From: JADFNB01 sp036397455
GTDB lineage: Bacteria > Gemmatimonadota > Gemmatimonadetes > Gemmatimonadales > GWC2-71-9
Direction: 5' to 3'
Length of the DNA: 64,000 nt
Assembly (NCBI GenBank): GCA_036397455.1
Contig: DASWIX010000001.1
Coordinates: forward strand, 102,475 to 166,474
Shown here: positions 16,629-23,959 of the stretch, one piece after another
Layout of the letters: every line of letters begins with the position of its first letter
How positions within the stretch are numbered: the stretch's first letter is position 1
Notes under the pieces: model-generated
Databases searched by the model: none
What the model was told of the DNA's origin: nothing
Seen by the model: only the letters and a program-made list of their open reading frames with translations
Translations under genes and position numbers: made by a program

Positions 16629-17444
16629 ATGATGTTCACACTGCTCGCCATCGCGATCCAGGTCCCGCTACCGGCACCGGTGGGCTACGTCAACGATTTT
16701 GCCAACGTCATCGACGCCGCGGTCGAGTCGCGCATGCTCGCCGTGATCGACGAGGTCCGACGGCAGACACGTGGCGAGATCGTGGTCGTGACCCTGGCGG
16801 ACCTCGGCGGCCGCGACCGACGGCAGGTCGCGCTGCAGATCGGGCGCGAGTGGCGAGTCGGCGCGAAGGGTGAGGCGGGGGATCGTGCACGGAATACCGG
16901 TGTCGTCCTGCTGTTGAAACCTGGTCAACGCCCGGGCGACGGTCGATCGGACATTGCGGTCGAGGTCGGGACGGGCGCCGAGGGGTTCATCACGGACGCA
17001 CGGGCCGGACAGATTCGCGATGCGGTGGGTCGTGTGGCGGTCGAGCGCGGCGATTTCGGGGCGGGCCTGCTGGTGGGGGTACAACTCATCGCGGCGGCTT
17101 TCGCCGAGGAGTTCGCGGTGCCGTTGACCGGACGGGCGACACCGCCCATGGCCCTGGTGCCCCGGTCGGGTGGTTCCCCCTCGATAACGTCGTTGTTGCC
17201 GCTCATCTTCTTTTTCCTGGTCTTCGTGCTCCCGTTCATGGCCGCGAACGCCGCGCGTCGTCGCGGCCGGAGGTCTCGGGGCGGCGACGGATTGGGTTGG
17301 CTGCTGCTGGCGGTATTGGCTTCAGGCAACCGGCACCGGCATGGTGGGGGCGGGTGGGGCGGTGGAGGGTTTGGCGGCGGCGGGTTTGGCGGGTTTGGCG
17401 GAGGCGGGGGCTTTGGTGGTGGCGGCGCAGGAGGGAGTTTTTGA
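16629..17444 (+). CDS. TPM-domain protein, YgcG-like
   Basis: A 271-residue exported protein. The TPM domain follows a short hydrophobic leader: VGYVNDFANVIDAAVE, then RGEIVVVTLADLGG and RNTGVVLLLKPGQR. A transmembrane helix (SLLPLIFFFLVFVLPFMAAN) precedes a basic stretch and a Gly-rich tail with a few Phe residues. TPM proteins are membrane-anchored with the domain outside the cytoplasm, and often occur with LemA. ATG 16629 or 16632 would both serve. Its stop overlaps the next ATG (TGATG). It is divergent from the ferredoxin operon. Confidence 0.85.
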   Translation: MMFTLLAIAIQVPLPAPVGYVNDFANVIDAAVESRMLAVIDEVRRQTRGEIVVVTLADLGGRDRRQVALQIGREWRVGAKGEAGDRARNTGVVLLLKPGQRPGDGRSDIAVEVGTGAEGFITDARAGQIRDAVGRVAVERGDFGAGLLVGVQLIAAAFAEEFAVPLTGRATPPMALVPRSGGSPSITSLLPLIFFFLVFVLPFMAANAARRRGRRSRGGDGLGWLLLAVLASGNRHRHGGGGWGGGGFGGGGFGGFGGGGGFGGGGAGGSF

Positions 17445-18169
17445 TGGCGAAACGCGGCTCGGCGGAAACGGTCGAACAATTCGCGGCGGCGTTGGCTCTG
17501 GCAGCCGGCGACAATCTGGTATCGCTGCTGCTCAGGGGATCGGCGGCGCGGGGGGATTACGACGCGAAACGATCCGATCTCAATGTGGTGATCATACTCA
17601 CGGACGCGTCTGCGACGGCGTTGCGTCCGCTCGCGGACGCGGTGGCCGGCTGGGTGAAGGCGGACCAGCCCCCACCGGTGATCTTCACCGAGGCCGGGTG
17701 GCACGCATCGACGGATGTCTTTCCCATCGAATTGGAGGACATGCGTGAAGCGCATCGGCTGCTGCACGGCACCGATCCGTTTGCCAAGGTCGCGACGACC
17801 CGGGAGGATCTGCGACGCGAACTCGAGCGCGAGGCGCGCGGCAAGTTGATCCAGCTTCGCGCCGAGTACGTTGCGGTGGCGGCGCACGGCAAGTGGCTTG
17901 GTGCGCTGCTGTTGAGATCGGCCAAGACCTTCTTCGTCCTGTTCCGGGCCCTGGTGCGCGCGTCCGGCGCCACGCCACCGCAGGACCCGCGCGCGTTGGT
18001 CGCCGTGGCGGCGGAGCTGGCCGGATTCGATCCGACGGCGTTCGAGTGGATCGTCGCCAAGCTCGCCGGCGAGAAGCGCCCCGATCTCGCGGCGTACGCG
18101 CCCGAGGGCGGCCGCTATCTCGACGCCATTGAACGATTCGTGTTGTACGTCGACTCGATGATGCGCTAA
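17444..18169 (+). CDS. nucleotidyltransferase-fold protein
   Basis: A 241-residue protein with a minimal nucleotidyltransferase core near its N-terminus: LLLRGSAARGDYDAKRSDLN. The first metal Asp of the usual SDxD pair is present, but the second position is Asn, so catalysis is uncertain. The C-terminal half is helical. It sits between the TPM and LemA genes, its ATG overlapping the TPM stop, with a GGAGGGAG ribosome site. The position suggests a role with the TPM-LemA envelope module. The substrate is unknown. Confidence 0.7.
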   Translation: MAKRGSAETVEQFAAALALAAGDNLVSLLLRGSAARGDYDAKRSDLNVVIILTDASATALRPLADAVAGWVKADQPPPVIFTEAGWHASTDVFPIELEDMREAHRLLHGTDPFAKVATTREDLRRELEREARGKLIQLRAEYVAVAAHGKWLGALLLRSAKTFFVLFRALVRASGATPPQDPRALVAVAAELAGFDPTAFEWIVAKLAGEKRPDLAAYAPEGGRYLDAIERFVLYVDSMMR

Positions 18170-18182
18170 GGAGACGCTCCCG

Positions 18183-18737
18183 ATGAAGCGATTGACGATG
18201 ATAGCCTCGCTGGTGCTGCTCAGCGGATGCGGATACAACCGGATCCAGACGCTCGATGAGCAGGTCAACGGATTCAAGAGCCAGATCGAGGTGCAGTTGC
18301 AGCGCCGCGCCGACCTCGTGCCCAATCTCGTGGAGACGGTCAAGGGATTCGCGTCCCAGGAACTCGAGATCTTCGAGACCGTGGCCAACGCCCGGGCGGC
18401 GCTGAGCGGCGCCGTCTCCGGTGGGAACCTCGGAGAGATGGCGACCGCGAACGCGTCGCTGACGGGCGCGCTCGGGCGCCTCATCGCCATCGCCGAGGAC
18501 AATCCGGAGATTCAGTCCAACGAGAACTTCAGAATGTTGCAGGATCAGCTCGAAGGAACGGAGAACCGGATCGCGGTGGCGCGCCAGGACTACAATACCG
18601 CCGTGCGGGAGTACAACGCGTACATTCGGCGCTTTCCGCAGGTGCTCACCGCCAAGGCCACGGGCGCCGCCGCGCGGGAGTACTTCGAGGCGGAAGCGGG
18701 CGCGGCCGCCACCCCGAAAGTCGACTTCGGGAACTAG
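18183..18737 (+). CDS. lemA: LemA-family lipoprotein
   Basis: A 184-residue LemA protein. The family block NGFKSQIEVQLQRRADLVPN (about residues 29-48) and the C-terminal REYNAYIRRFPQ are clear. A lipobox SGC at residue 16 predicts a lipoprotein, unlike LemA proteins that keep an uncleaved anchor. AAGGAG stands before ATG 18183. LemA with TPM partners is common across bacteria; the function in the envelope is poorly understood. It converges on the dehydrogenase gene, with only 15 bases between the two stops. Confidence 0.9.
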   Translation: MKRLTMIASLVLLSGCGYNRIQTLDEQVNGFKSQIEVQLQRRADLVPNLVETVKGFASQELEIFETVANARAALSGAVSGGNLGEMATANASLTGALGRLIAIAEDNPEIQSNENFRMLQDQLEGTENRIAVARQDYNTAVREYNAYIRRFPQVLTAKATGAAAREYFEAEAGAAATPKVDFGN

Positions 18738-18752
18738 CGGCGCCGCGGCGCG

Positions 18753-19631
18753 CTACGCGATTTCCACCCCGGCCCGCTGTTCGATCGACTTGATCACCTC
18801 GACGTGATCGGCATCCGGATCGAGCAGCGGCCGGGCCTGTTCGTACATGCGTTTGACCGCCTGGTAGATTTCGGACATCACCCCCATCCCCTCCAGCACC
18901 TGGAGTGCGACGCCGAGGTCCTTGTCGAGCAAGGCCGCCGAGAACGTCCGCGGCCACTCGCGTGAGATCACACGCTCGGGGATGAGGTTCTCGGTGACGT
19001 TCGACCGGCCGCTCGAGGCATTGATCACGTCGATCGCGCGCTGCGCCGGGACACCGAGCTTCACCAGCGCGGCCAGGCCCTCTCCCGACGCGACGATATT
19101 CAGCGCCAGCAGCGCGTTGTTGATGGCCTTGACCGCGTGCCCGGCGCCGACCGGACCGACGTGCTCGATCTTCCTGGCATACGGCAGGTAGCCCCGCGCC
19201 TGCTCGACCCATCGATCCTCGCCCCCAAGCATCGTGGTAAGCGTTCCCGCCTCCGCACCGGCGGTTCCGCCACTCACCGGGGCGTCGACAAACCCGACGC
19301 CACGCGCGGCGAGCCAGTCGGCATTCCGGCGCGATCCCGCCGGATCGCCGGAGGTCGCGTCGATCAGCAGCTGCCCTTCCCGCCAGGCATCACCCACGGA
19401 TTCGATGACTTCGAGCACGTCCCGGGACGTGGGCAGACAGGTGATGATCACGTCGCAGGCCCGAGCCACATCTCCGGGCGTAGCCGCCACGGTGGCCCCA
19501 TGCGCCTTGCCGAACGCCTCGGCCTTCGCGGCCGTGCGGTTCCACACGACCGTCGGAAAGGCGCGCGCGACGTGGACCGCCATCGGCGTCCCAATCGCTC
19601 CCAACCCGATGAACCCGACCGTCGCCGCCAT
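18753..19631 (-). CDS. NAD(P)-dependent beta-hydroxyacid dehydrogenase
   Basis: A 292-residue member of the 3-hydroxyisobutyrate/tartronate-semialdehyde family. It shows the Rossmann motif GFIGLGAIGTPM (residues 6-17), the substrate-binding FVDAPVSGGTAGAEAGTL, and GHAVKAINN with the catalytic Lys. The reaction is reversible oxidation of a beta-hydroxyacid; the substrate cannot be read off. GGAGGAGG precedes ATG 19631. It lies 49 bases downstream of atpH on the same strand, where F1 genes would normally continue. Confidence 0.83.
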   Translation of the reverse strand: MAATVGFIGLGAIGTPMAVHVARAFPTVVWNRTAAKAEAFGKAHGATVAATPGDVARACDVIITCLPTSRDVLEVIESVGDAWREGQLLIDATSGDPAGSRRNADWLAARGVGFVDAPVSGGTAGAEAGTLTTMLGGEDRWVEQARGYLPYARKIEHVGPVGAGHAVKAINNALLALNIVASGEGLAALVKLGVPAQRAIDVINASSGRSNVTENLIPERVISREWPRTFSAALLDKDLGVALQVLEGMGVMSEIYQAVKRMYEQARPLLDPDADHVEVIKSIEQRAGVEIA

Positions 19632-19680
19632 GGCCTCCTCCAAACGATCGAGCCGAGCAACGCCCGGGGTTGACGCGCTG

Positions 19681-20220
19681 CTAGCCACCGAGCATCTGCC
19701 GCCGGAGCCGCTTCATCCTGCGCCGCACCGATCCATCCATCACCCTGTCGCCGACACGCACCACGACGCCACCGAGGATCTCGGGGTCGTGGCGAAAATG
19801 GGGGATGACCTCCTTCCCCAACACTTCCGCCAATCGTGTCCGCACGGCGTCGCGCAACGCCTCGTCGGGCTCACGCGCCAGCGTAATGCCGGCGTGTACG
19901 CGGTTGAGCTTGATGTCCACCAGTCCGGCGTACTCCTGGCTGATGGCATGGATCAGGCCCTGCCTGCCGCGCCGGACGACCGCCTCCAGGAAACGCATGA
20001 ACGGCTCCGGCGCGTAGGGCGCCAGCGCGTTCCGCAGCAGTCGCGCCTTCCGCGGCTTGGGAAAACGCGGCGACTCCAGAATGACGCGAATCGCCGCGTC
20101 GGACGCGATGGACCCGGCAAGCGCATCGAGCAGGTAGCCAAAGCGCTCCAGCTCGCCCGCCCGGTCACCAAGCACATACAACGCCTCGGCATAGTTACGC
20201 GCGATAGTCGATTCTCTCAC
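19681..20220 (-). CDS. atpH: ATP synthase F1 subunit delta
   Basis: A 179-residue OSCP/delta subunit, linking the F1 head to the b stalk. The N-terminal IARNYAEALYVLG and the C-terminal LGKEVIPHFRHDPEILGGVVVRVGD are the two conserved ends. The start is GTG 20220, overlapping the b stop as GTGA. The order a-c-b-delta is standard, but the cluster ends here: no alpha, gamma, beta or epsilon gene follows in this window. Confidence 0.92.
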   Translation of the reverse strand: MRESTIARNYAEALYVLGDRAGELERFGYLLDALAGSIASDAAIRVILESPRFPKPRKARLLRNALAPYAPEPFMRFLEAVVRRGRQGLIHAISQEYAGLVDIKLNRVHAGITLAREPDEALRDAVRTRLAEVLGKEVIPHFRHDPEILGGVVVRVGDRVMDGSVRRRMKRLRRQMLGG

Positions 20221-20771
20221 TGGCCACCTTCGATCGACCCGAGATACTGCTCGACGATCTTGCGGTCGGCGTCGCTGTCGAGCCGCTGCTGAATCAGCCG
20301 CGCCGCGGCAGCCAACGACAGATCTACCGCTTCGCGACGTAACTCCGTCAACGCACGATCGCGCTCGGCGGCGATCTCGCGCCTGGCTCGCTCGAGTATC
20401 TGCTCCTGTTCCGCCCGAGCCTTGGCCAGTGTCTGCGTGCGCTCGTTTTCCGCGGCGGTCTTCGCCTCGGCCAGCATGCGATGCGAGTCTTCCCTGGCGC
20501 CCGCCAGTAATTCCCGATGCTCCTCGAGCACGCGTTGCGCCTCCTGGTTCGCCTTGTCGGCCTGTTCCAGTTGGTGCGCAATCTTGCGCTCGCGCTCCTC
20601 GGTCGCTTTGACGATCGCGGGCCAGGCAAACTGCTTGAGGGCGAAGAACACCATGATGAAGACCACCCACGTCCAGAAGAACAGCCCGAAGTTCACCTCG
20701 AACGGCGAGGAGAATCCTTCCGCGGCGTGTTCCTCCTGGAGGACGGTCACCCACAGCAACGCTGTGCCCAT
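20217..20771 (-). CDS. atpF: ATP synthase Fo subunit b
   Basis: A 184-residue b subunit, the peripheral stalk of ATP synthase. One membrane helix (about residues 28-45, FGLFFWTWVVFIMVFFAL) is followed by a long charged coiled coil of Glu, Arg and Ala. It ends with an amphipathic segment LAAAARLIQQRLD that meets delta. ATG 20771 lies ten bases after the subunit c stop. Only one b gene is present, so the stalk is presumably a homodimer. Confidence 0.92.
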   Translation of the reverse strand: MGTALLWVTVLQEEHAAEGFSSPFEVNFGLFFWTWVVFIMVFFALKQFAWPAIVKATEERERKIAHQLEQADKANQEAQRVLEEHRELLAGAREDSHRMLAEAKTAAENERTQTLAKARAEQEQILERARREIAAERDRALTELRREAVDLSLAAAARLIQQRLDSDADRKIVEQYLGSIEGGQ

Positions 20772-20781
20772 GGTCGCGGCG

Positions 20782-21063
20782 CTACGCGAGCTTGAACAGC
20801 AGGGCGAACACCAACGCGATGATCGTCGCGCCTTCGAGCAGCACCGCCAACACCAGCGTGGCGCCGCGGATATCCGCGCTCGCTTCCGGCTGGCGCGCGA
20901 TCGCCTCGGCGGTCTGACCACCGATCCGACCCAGCCCGATTCCGGCGCCGATCATGATCAACCCCAATCCGAGACCGGCGCCCAGCAGCGCGAACCCGTC
21001 ACCAACGGACATACCGGCGGCTTCCCCGCCCTCTTGGATCATCGCCAGGAGATTCATCAACAT
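20782..21063 (-). CDS. atpE: ATP synthase Fo subunit c
   Basis: A 93-residue proteolipid hairpin. Helix 1 is Gly-rich, the polar loop is ARQPE (about 56-60), and helix 2 carries the ion-binding Glu77 in LAVLLEGATII. The residue after Glu is Gly and helix 1 lacks the usual Gln ligand in an obvious place, so proton rather than sodium coupling is more likely. It has an N-terminal extension of about 20 residues compared with E. coli. It lies 188 bases after subunit a, a gap in which I find no gene. Confidence 0.93.
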   Translation of the reverse strand: MLMNLLAMIQEGGEAAGMSVGDGFALLGAGLGLGLIMIGAGIGLGRIGGQTAEAIARQPEASADIRGATLVLAVLLEGATIIALVFALLFKLA

Positions 21064-21251
21064 GCGCGTTTTCCCTCACGGAGGTTGCGGGAGATTCTCA
21101 GTGTCTGCGCCTGCTGCACCGTCGGACCGTCTCCCGGCGACCCGACCAGCCAGCTGTCCGCTATCGGCCAACCGGCCAGCGGACTTCCCCGGTCATGCGA
21201 CCGGCTACGGAGCGAGCGGCGCGAAGCGCGCGGGCCGCTCGCACAAACCTG

Positions 21252-22106
21252 CTAGTGTTCGTGCTGCATCAGGCCGATGAAGACCGCCGACAGCAACGCA
21301 AACACGTACGCCTGCAGGAACGCGACGAAGATCTCGAGCATCATGATGCCGGCCACCAGCAACGCGGTCACGATCCCTATCCCCACGTTCCAGAACTGGA
21401 GCCGTCCAAACAGAAAGATGACCCCGAACAACGACAGGATGACGAAGTGCCCCGCGGTCATGTTGCCGAACAACCGGACCGCGAGCGCGAAGGGCTTCAC
21501 CATCTTGCCGATGATCTCGATCGGCGCCATCGCGAACGACAGCACCACCGCCGTCGGCCCGGTCATGCCGGGCACGCTCGGGAAGATCGTCCGCATGTAT
21601 CCGCGGACCCCGAGCTTCATCAAGCCGCCCAACTCCACCACACTCAGCGTCACCAGGGCCAGCGCGCCGGTGACCGCGAGGTTGCCGGTAGGGGTCGAGC
21701 CGTGCGGGAAGAGGCCGAGCAGGTTGCAGTACAGAATGAAGAAGAAGAGCGCCATGATGTAGGGGGCGAAGCGAGCGCCGTCGTGCCCGATGTTGGCAAT
21801 CGCCATGTCGTTCCGCACGAACAAGACCATCGCTTCGATCGCGTTGGCAAACCCCTTGGGCGCCTTCTCGGACGCACGCTGCCGCTCGAGGCTTCGCCCA
21901 GCGGCCCACATCGTCAGGAACACGAGCGTCGCGGCCACGAAGAGAAACACCACGTGCTTCGTCGGCGTCAGGTTCAGCGTGACCGGCCCGAGATGCAGAT
22001 CCGGCCAACGGTGCCAGCGGAACGTAAAGAACGGCTCGATACCTATGGAATAGGCATCGGCCGTATGGTGCAGCACCATCTCGCCGATATTCAGTTCCTG
22101 AATCAT
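21252..22106 (-). CDS. atpB: ATP synthase Fo subunit a
   Basis: A 284-residue subunit a with about six membrane helices. The essential Arg is in ALAVRLFGNMTAGH. The N-terminal extension GEMVLHHTADAYSIGIE and TPTKHVVFLF are usual. ATG 22106 overlaps the atpI stop as ATGA, so translation is coupled. With c it forms the proton channel. Nothing unusual is visible in its conserved residues. Confidence 0.93.
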   Translation of the reverse strand: MIQELNIGEMVLHHTADAYSIGIEPFFTFRWHRWPDLHLGPVTLNLTPTKHVVFLFVAATLVFLTMWAAGRSLERQRASEKAPKGFANAIEAMVLFVRNDMAIANIGHDGARFAPYIMALFFFILYCNLLGLFPHGSTPTGNLAVTGALALVTLSVVELGGLMKLGVRGYMRTIFPSVPGMTGPTAVVLSFAMAPIEIIGKMVKPFALAVRLFGNMTAGHFVILSLFGVIFLFGRLQFWNVGIGIVTALLVAGIMMLEIFVAFLQAYVFALLSAVFIGLMQHEH

Positions 22107-22444
22107 CGCAGGTAACGCGTCTCCATGAACAGCAGAGGGACGATCACCCCCAAGTACCCGAAGGCCGTAGGCAGTGGCGGAAACAACTCCCGATTCACAC
22201 CCACCGCAACCGCGAACAACACCACTCCCAGCGCCCGCAACCCCATCCCCATTCCCCACCGCTGCATCAGTTTCGGGAGCGGCGCGCGCAGCACCGGTCT
22301 CAGCAGCACCAACGCGAACACCTGAATGACGATGGCCAGCAACCCGAACGTGGCCGAGGCGACGACCACCTGCGGTCCGAACACGGCCATCTGGGCCCCG
22401 GTGACACCGATGGTCAGGACGAGCCCAACCCCGACGTCAATCAC
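22103..22444 (-). CDS. atpI: AtpI-like small membrane protein
   Basis: A 113-residue membrane protein with about four hydrophobic helices, at the position of atpI ahead of subunit a. AtpI-type proteins help c-ring assembly or ion supply; the sequence itself is weakly conserved, so the call rests mainly on position and topology. Its ATG overlaps the preceding atpZ-type stop, and its stop overlaps the atpB start. Confidence 0.72.
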   Translation of the reverse strand: MIDVGVGLVLTIGVTGAQMAVFGPQVVVASATFGLLAIVIQVFALVLLRPVLRAPLPKLMQRWGMGMGLRALGVVLFAVAVGVNRELFPPLPTAFGYLGVIVPLLFMETRYLR

Positions 22445-22695
22445 GGGGGATCAGCGCGATGTGCCTGTCGGCGGGTTTCGTCACTCCGGCGAATACGCGT
22501 GTACACACTGAGGAAGCTCAGCACCGATCCCACCAGGGCCCCAAGGATGGTAAACAGCGGAACCAGGTGGAGCCACCGATCCAACAGCCAGCCGAGGCCG
22601 GTGAACACCACAACGCCCGCCGCAAACGTGACTCCGAGCGCCGCGTGTCCGTACGCCTCTCCCAACCCGCGGGACGTACCCGGCTTTTCCCCCAT
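22441..22695 (-). CDS. atpZ: AtpZ/AtpI-family protein
   Basis: An 84-residue two-helix protein. GHAALGVTFAAGVVVFTGLGWLL-type hydrophobic sequence, a WLDRW-like turn (GWLLDRWLH) and GALVGSVLSFLSVY are the AtpZ pattern. It is the first gene of the ATP synthase cluster. ATG 22695 is preferred over 22734 because the conserved region starts soon after it. About 190 bases separate it from the divergent moxR gene, so the cluster promoter must lie there. Confidence 0.78.
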   Translation of the reverse strand: MGEKPGTSRGLGEAYGHAALGVTFAAGVVVFTGLGWLLDRWLHLVPLFTILGALVGSVLSFLSVYTRIRRSDETRRQAHRADPP

Positions 22696-22888
22696 ATTCC
22701 GTCGGAAATGTACCCCTTGTGAAAAATTCCGCAAGCAACGTACGCAGTGGTCACCAAGGGGTCTCCGGCATTACGATTGGATGTCGTTTCGTGCAACTTC
22801 CGGCGGTCGAGGGCGTACCAATCGAGCGGCGGGGCGGCGGGGCGGCGCACGCCCGCCGCCGATCACTCGAACGCGAGAGCTGGACATA

Positions 22889-23908
22889 GTGAACGCAAAG
22901 CCTGCCGTCGTCGAAGATCGGGACGTCGAACTACTCAACCAACTCGCGGCGGCTCGCCAGAAGCTGATCGAGCAAGTGTCGCGCCGGATCGTCGGCCAGC
23001 GTGACGTGCTGGACGGGATCCTCACGGCCATCCTGTCCGGGGGGCACGCGCTGTTGGTCGGTGTACCGGGCTTGGCCAAGACGCTGATCGTCTCGACCGT
23101 CGCCGAAGCGATCCGCCTCGACTTTGCGCGCATTCAATTCACGCCCGACCTGATGCCCGGCGACATCACCGGTACCGACATCATCGAGGAGGACGCGACC
23201 ACCGGCAAACGGTCGTTTCGCTTCGTGCGCGGCCCGATCTTCGCCAACGTCGTCCTGGCGGACGAGATCAACCGGACGCCACCCAAGACCCAGGCCGCGC
23301 TGCTGCAAGGTATGCAGGAACATGCGGTCACGGTCGCCGGCACGACCTATCCGCTGCCGGAGCCGTTCTTCGTGTTGGCAACCCAGAACCCGATCGAGCA
23401 GGAGGGCACGTATCCCCTGCCGGAAGCACAGCTCGACCGGTTCATGTTGGAACTGCGCGTGCGCTACCCGACCCGCGACGAGGAGGAACGCATCGTCGTC
23501 GAGACGACCGGCGACGAGCCGCACACCATCCGCCCCGTGCTGTCGGCGGGCGATCTGCTCTCGATGCAGCACCTGGTGCGGCGCATCCCGGTATCGCGCG
23601 AGGTCGTGCGGGGCGCGGTGATGCTTGCGCGGATGACCCGACCCGGGGAACCCGACGCCTCAGGGGCGATCAACGAATACGTGGGATGGGGCGCCGGGCC
23701 GCGGGCCTCGCAGTATCTCGTGTTGGGCGCCAAGGCGCAGGCGGCGCTCGATGGCCGCCCCATGGCCGACCTGGACGACGTCAAGAAGGTCGCCTTGCCG
23801 GTGCTGCGACACCGCGTCGTCGTCAACTTCGCCGCCGAGGCCGCAGGGCGCTCGGCGGAAGACGTATGTCAGGAACTGATCGACCTCGACGCCTGGAGTC
23901 GCGGATAA
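22889..23908 (+). CDS. MoxR-family AAA+ ATPase
   Basis: A 339-residue MoxR ATPase, a chaperone class that matures metalloenzymes or surface complexes. Walker A is GVPGLAKT, Walker B is LADEINR, and sensor 1 lies in ATQNPIEQEGTYPLPEA. The lid helix is at the C-terminus. GTG 22889 starts right before the conserved VNAKPAVVEDRDVE; longer readings upstream look non-coding. The usual partners (DUF58 and VWA proteins) are not next to it; it converges instead on the GWxTD gene. Confidence 0.87.
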   Translation: MNAKPAVVEDRDVELLNQLAAARQKLIEQVSRRIVGQRDVLDGILTAILSGGHALLVGVPGLAKTLIVSTVAEAIRLDFARIQFTPDLMPGDITGTDIIEEDATTGKRSFRFVRGPIFANVVLADEINRTPPKTQAALLQGMQEHAVTVAGTTYPLPEPFFVLATQNPIEQEGTYPLPEAQLDRFMLELRVRYPTRDEEERIVVETTGDEPHTIRPVLSAGDLLSMQHLVRRIPVSREVVRGAVMLARMTRPGEPDASGAINEYVGWGAGPRASQYLVLGAKAQAALDGRPMADLDDVKKVALPVLRHRVVVNFAAEAAGRSAEDVCQELIDLDAWSRG

Positions 23909-23959
23909 TCCGATTCGGGCCCGCTCCAACGGGCGCCGGCCAGACGCGAGGACCCGCCC

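Noticed and set aside
22696..22760. Promoter for the ATP synthase cluster (TTGCGG, 16 bases, TACATT on the minus strand)
   Set aside because: The fit is weak and the -10 would lie only 11 bases from the start codon; not strong enough to list.
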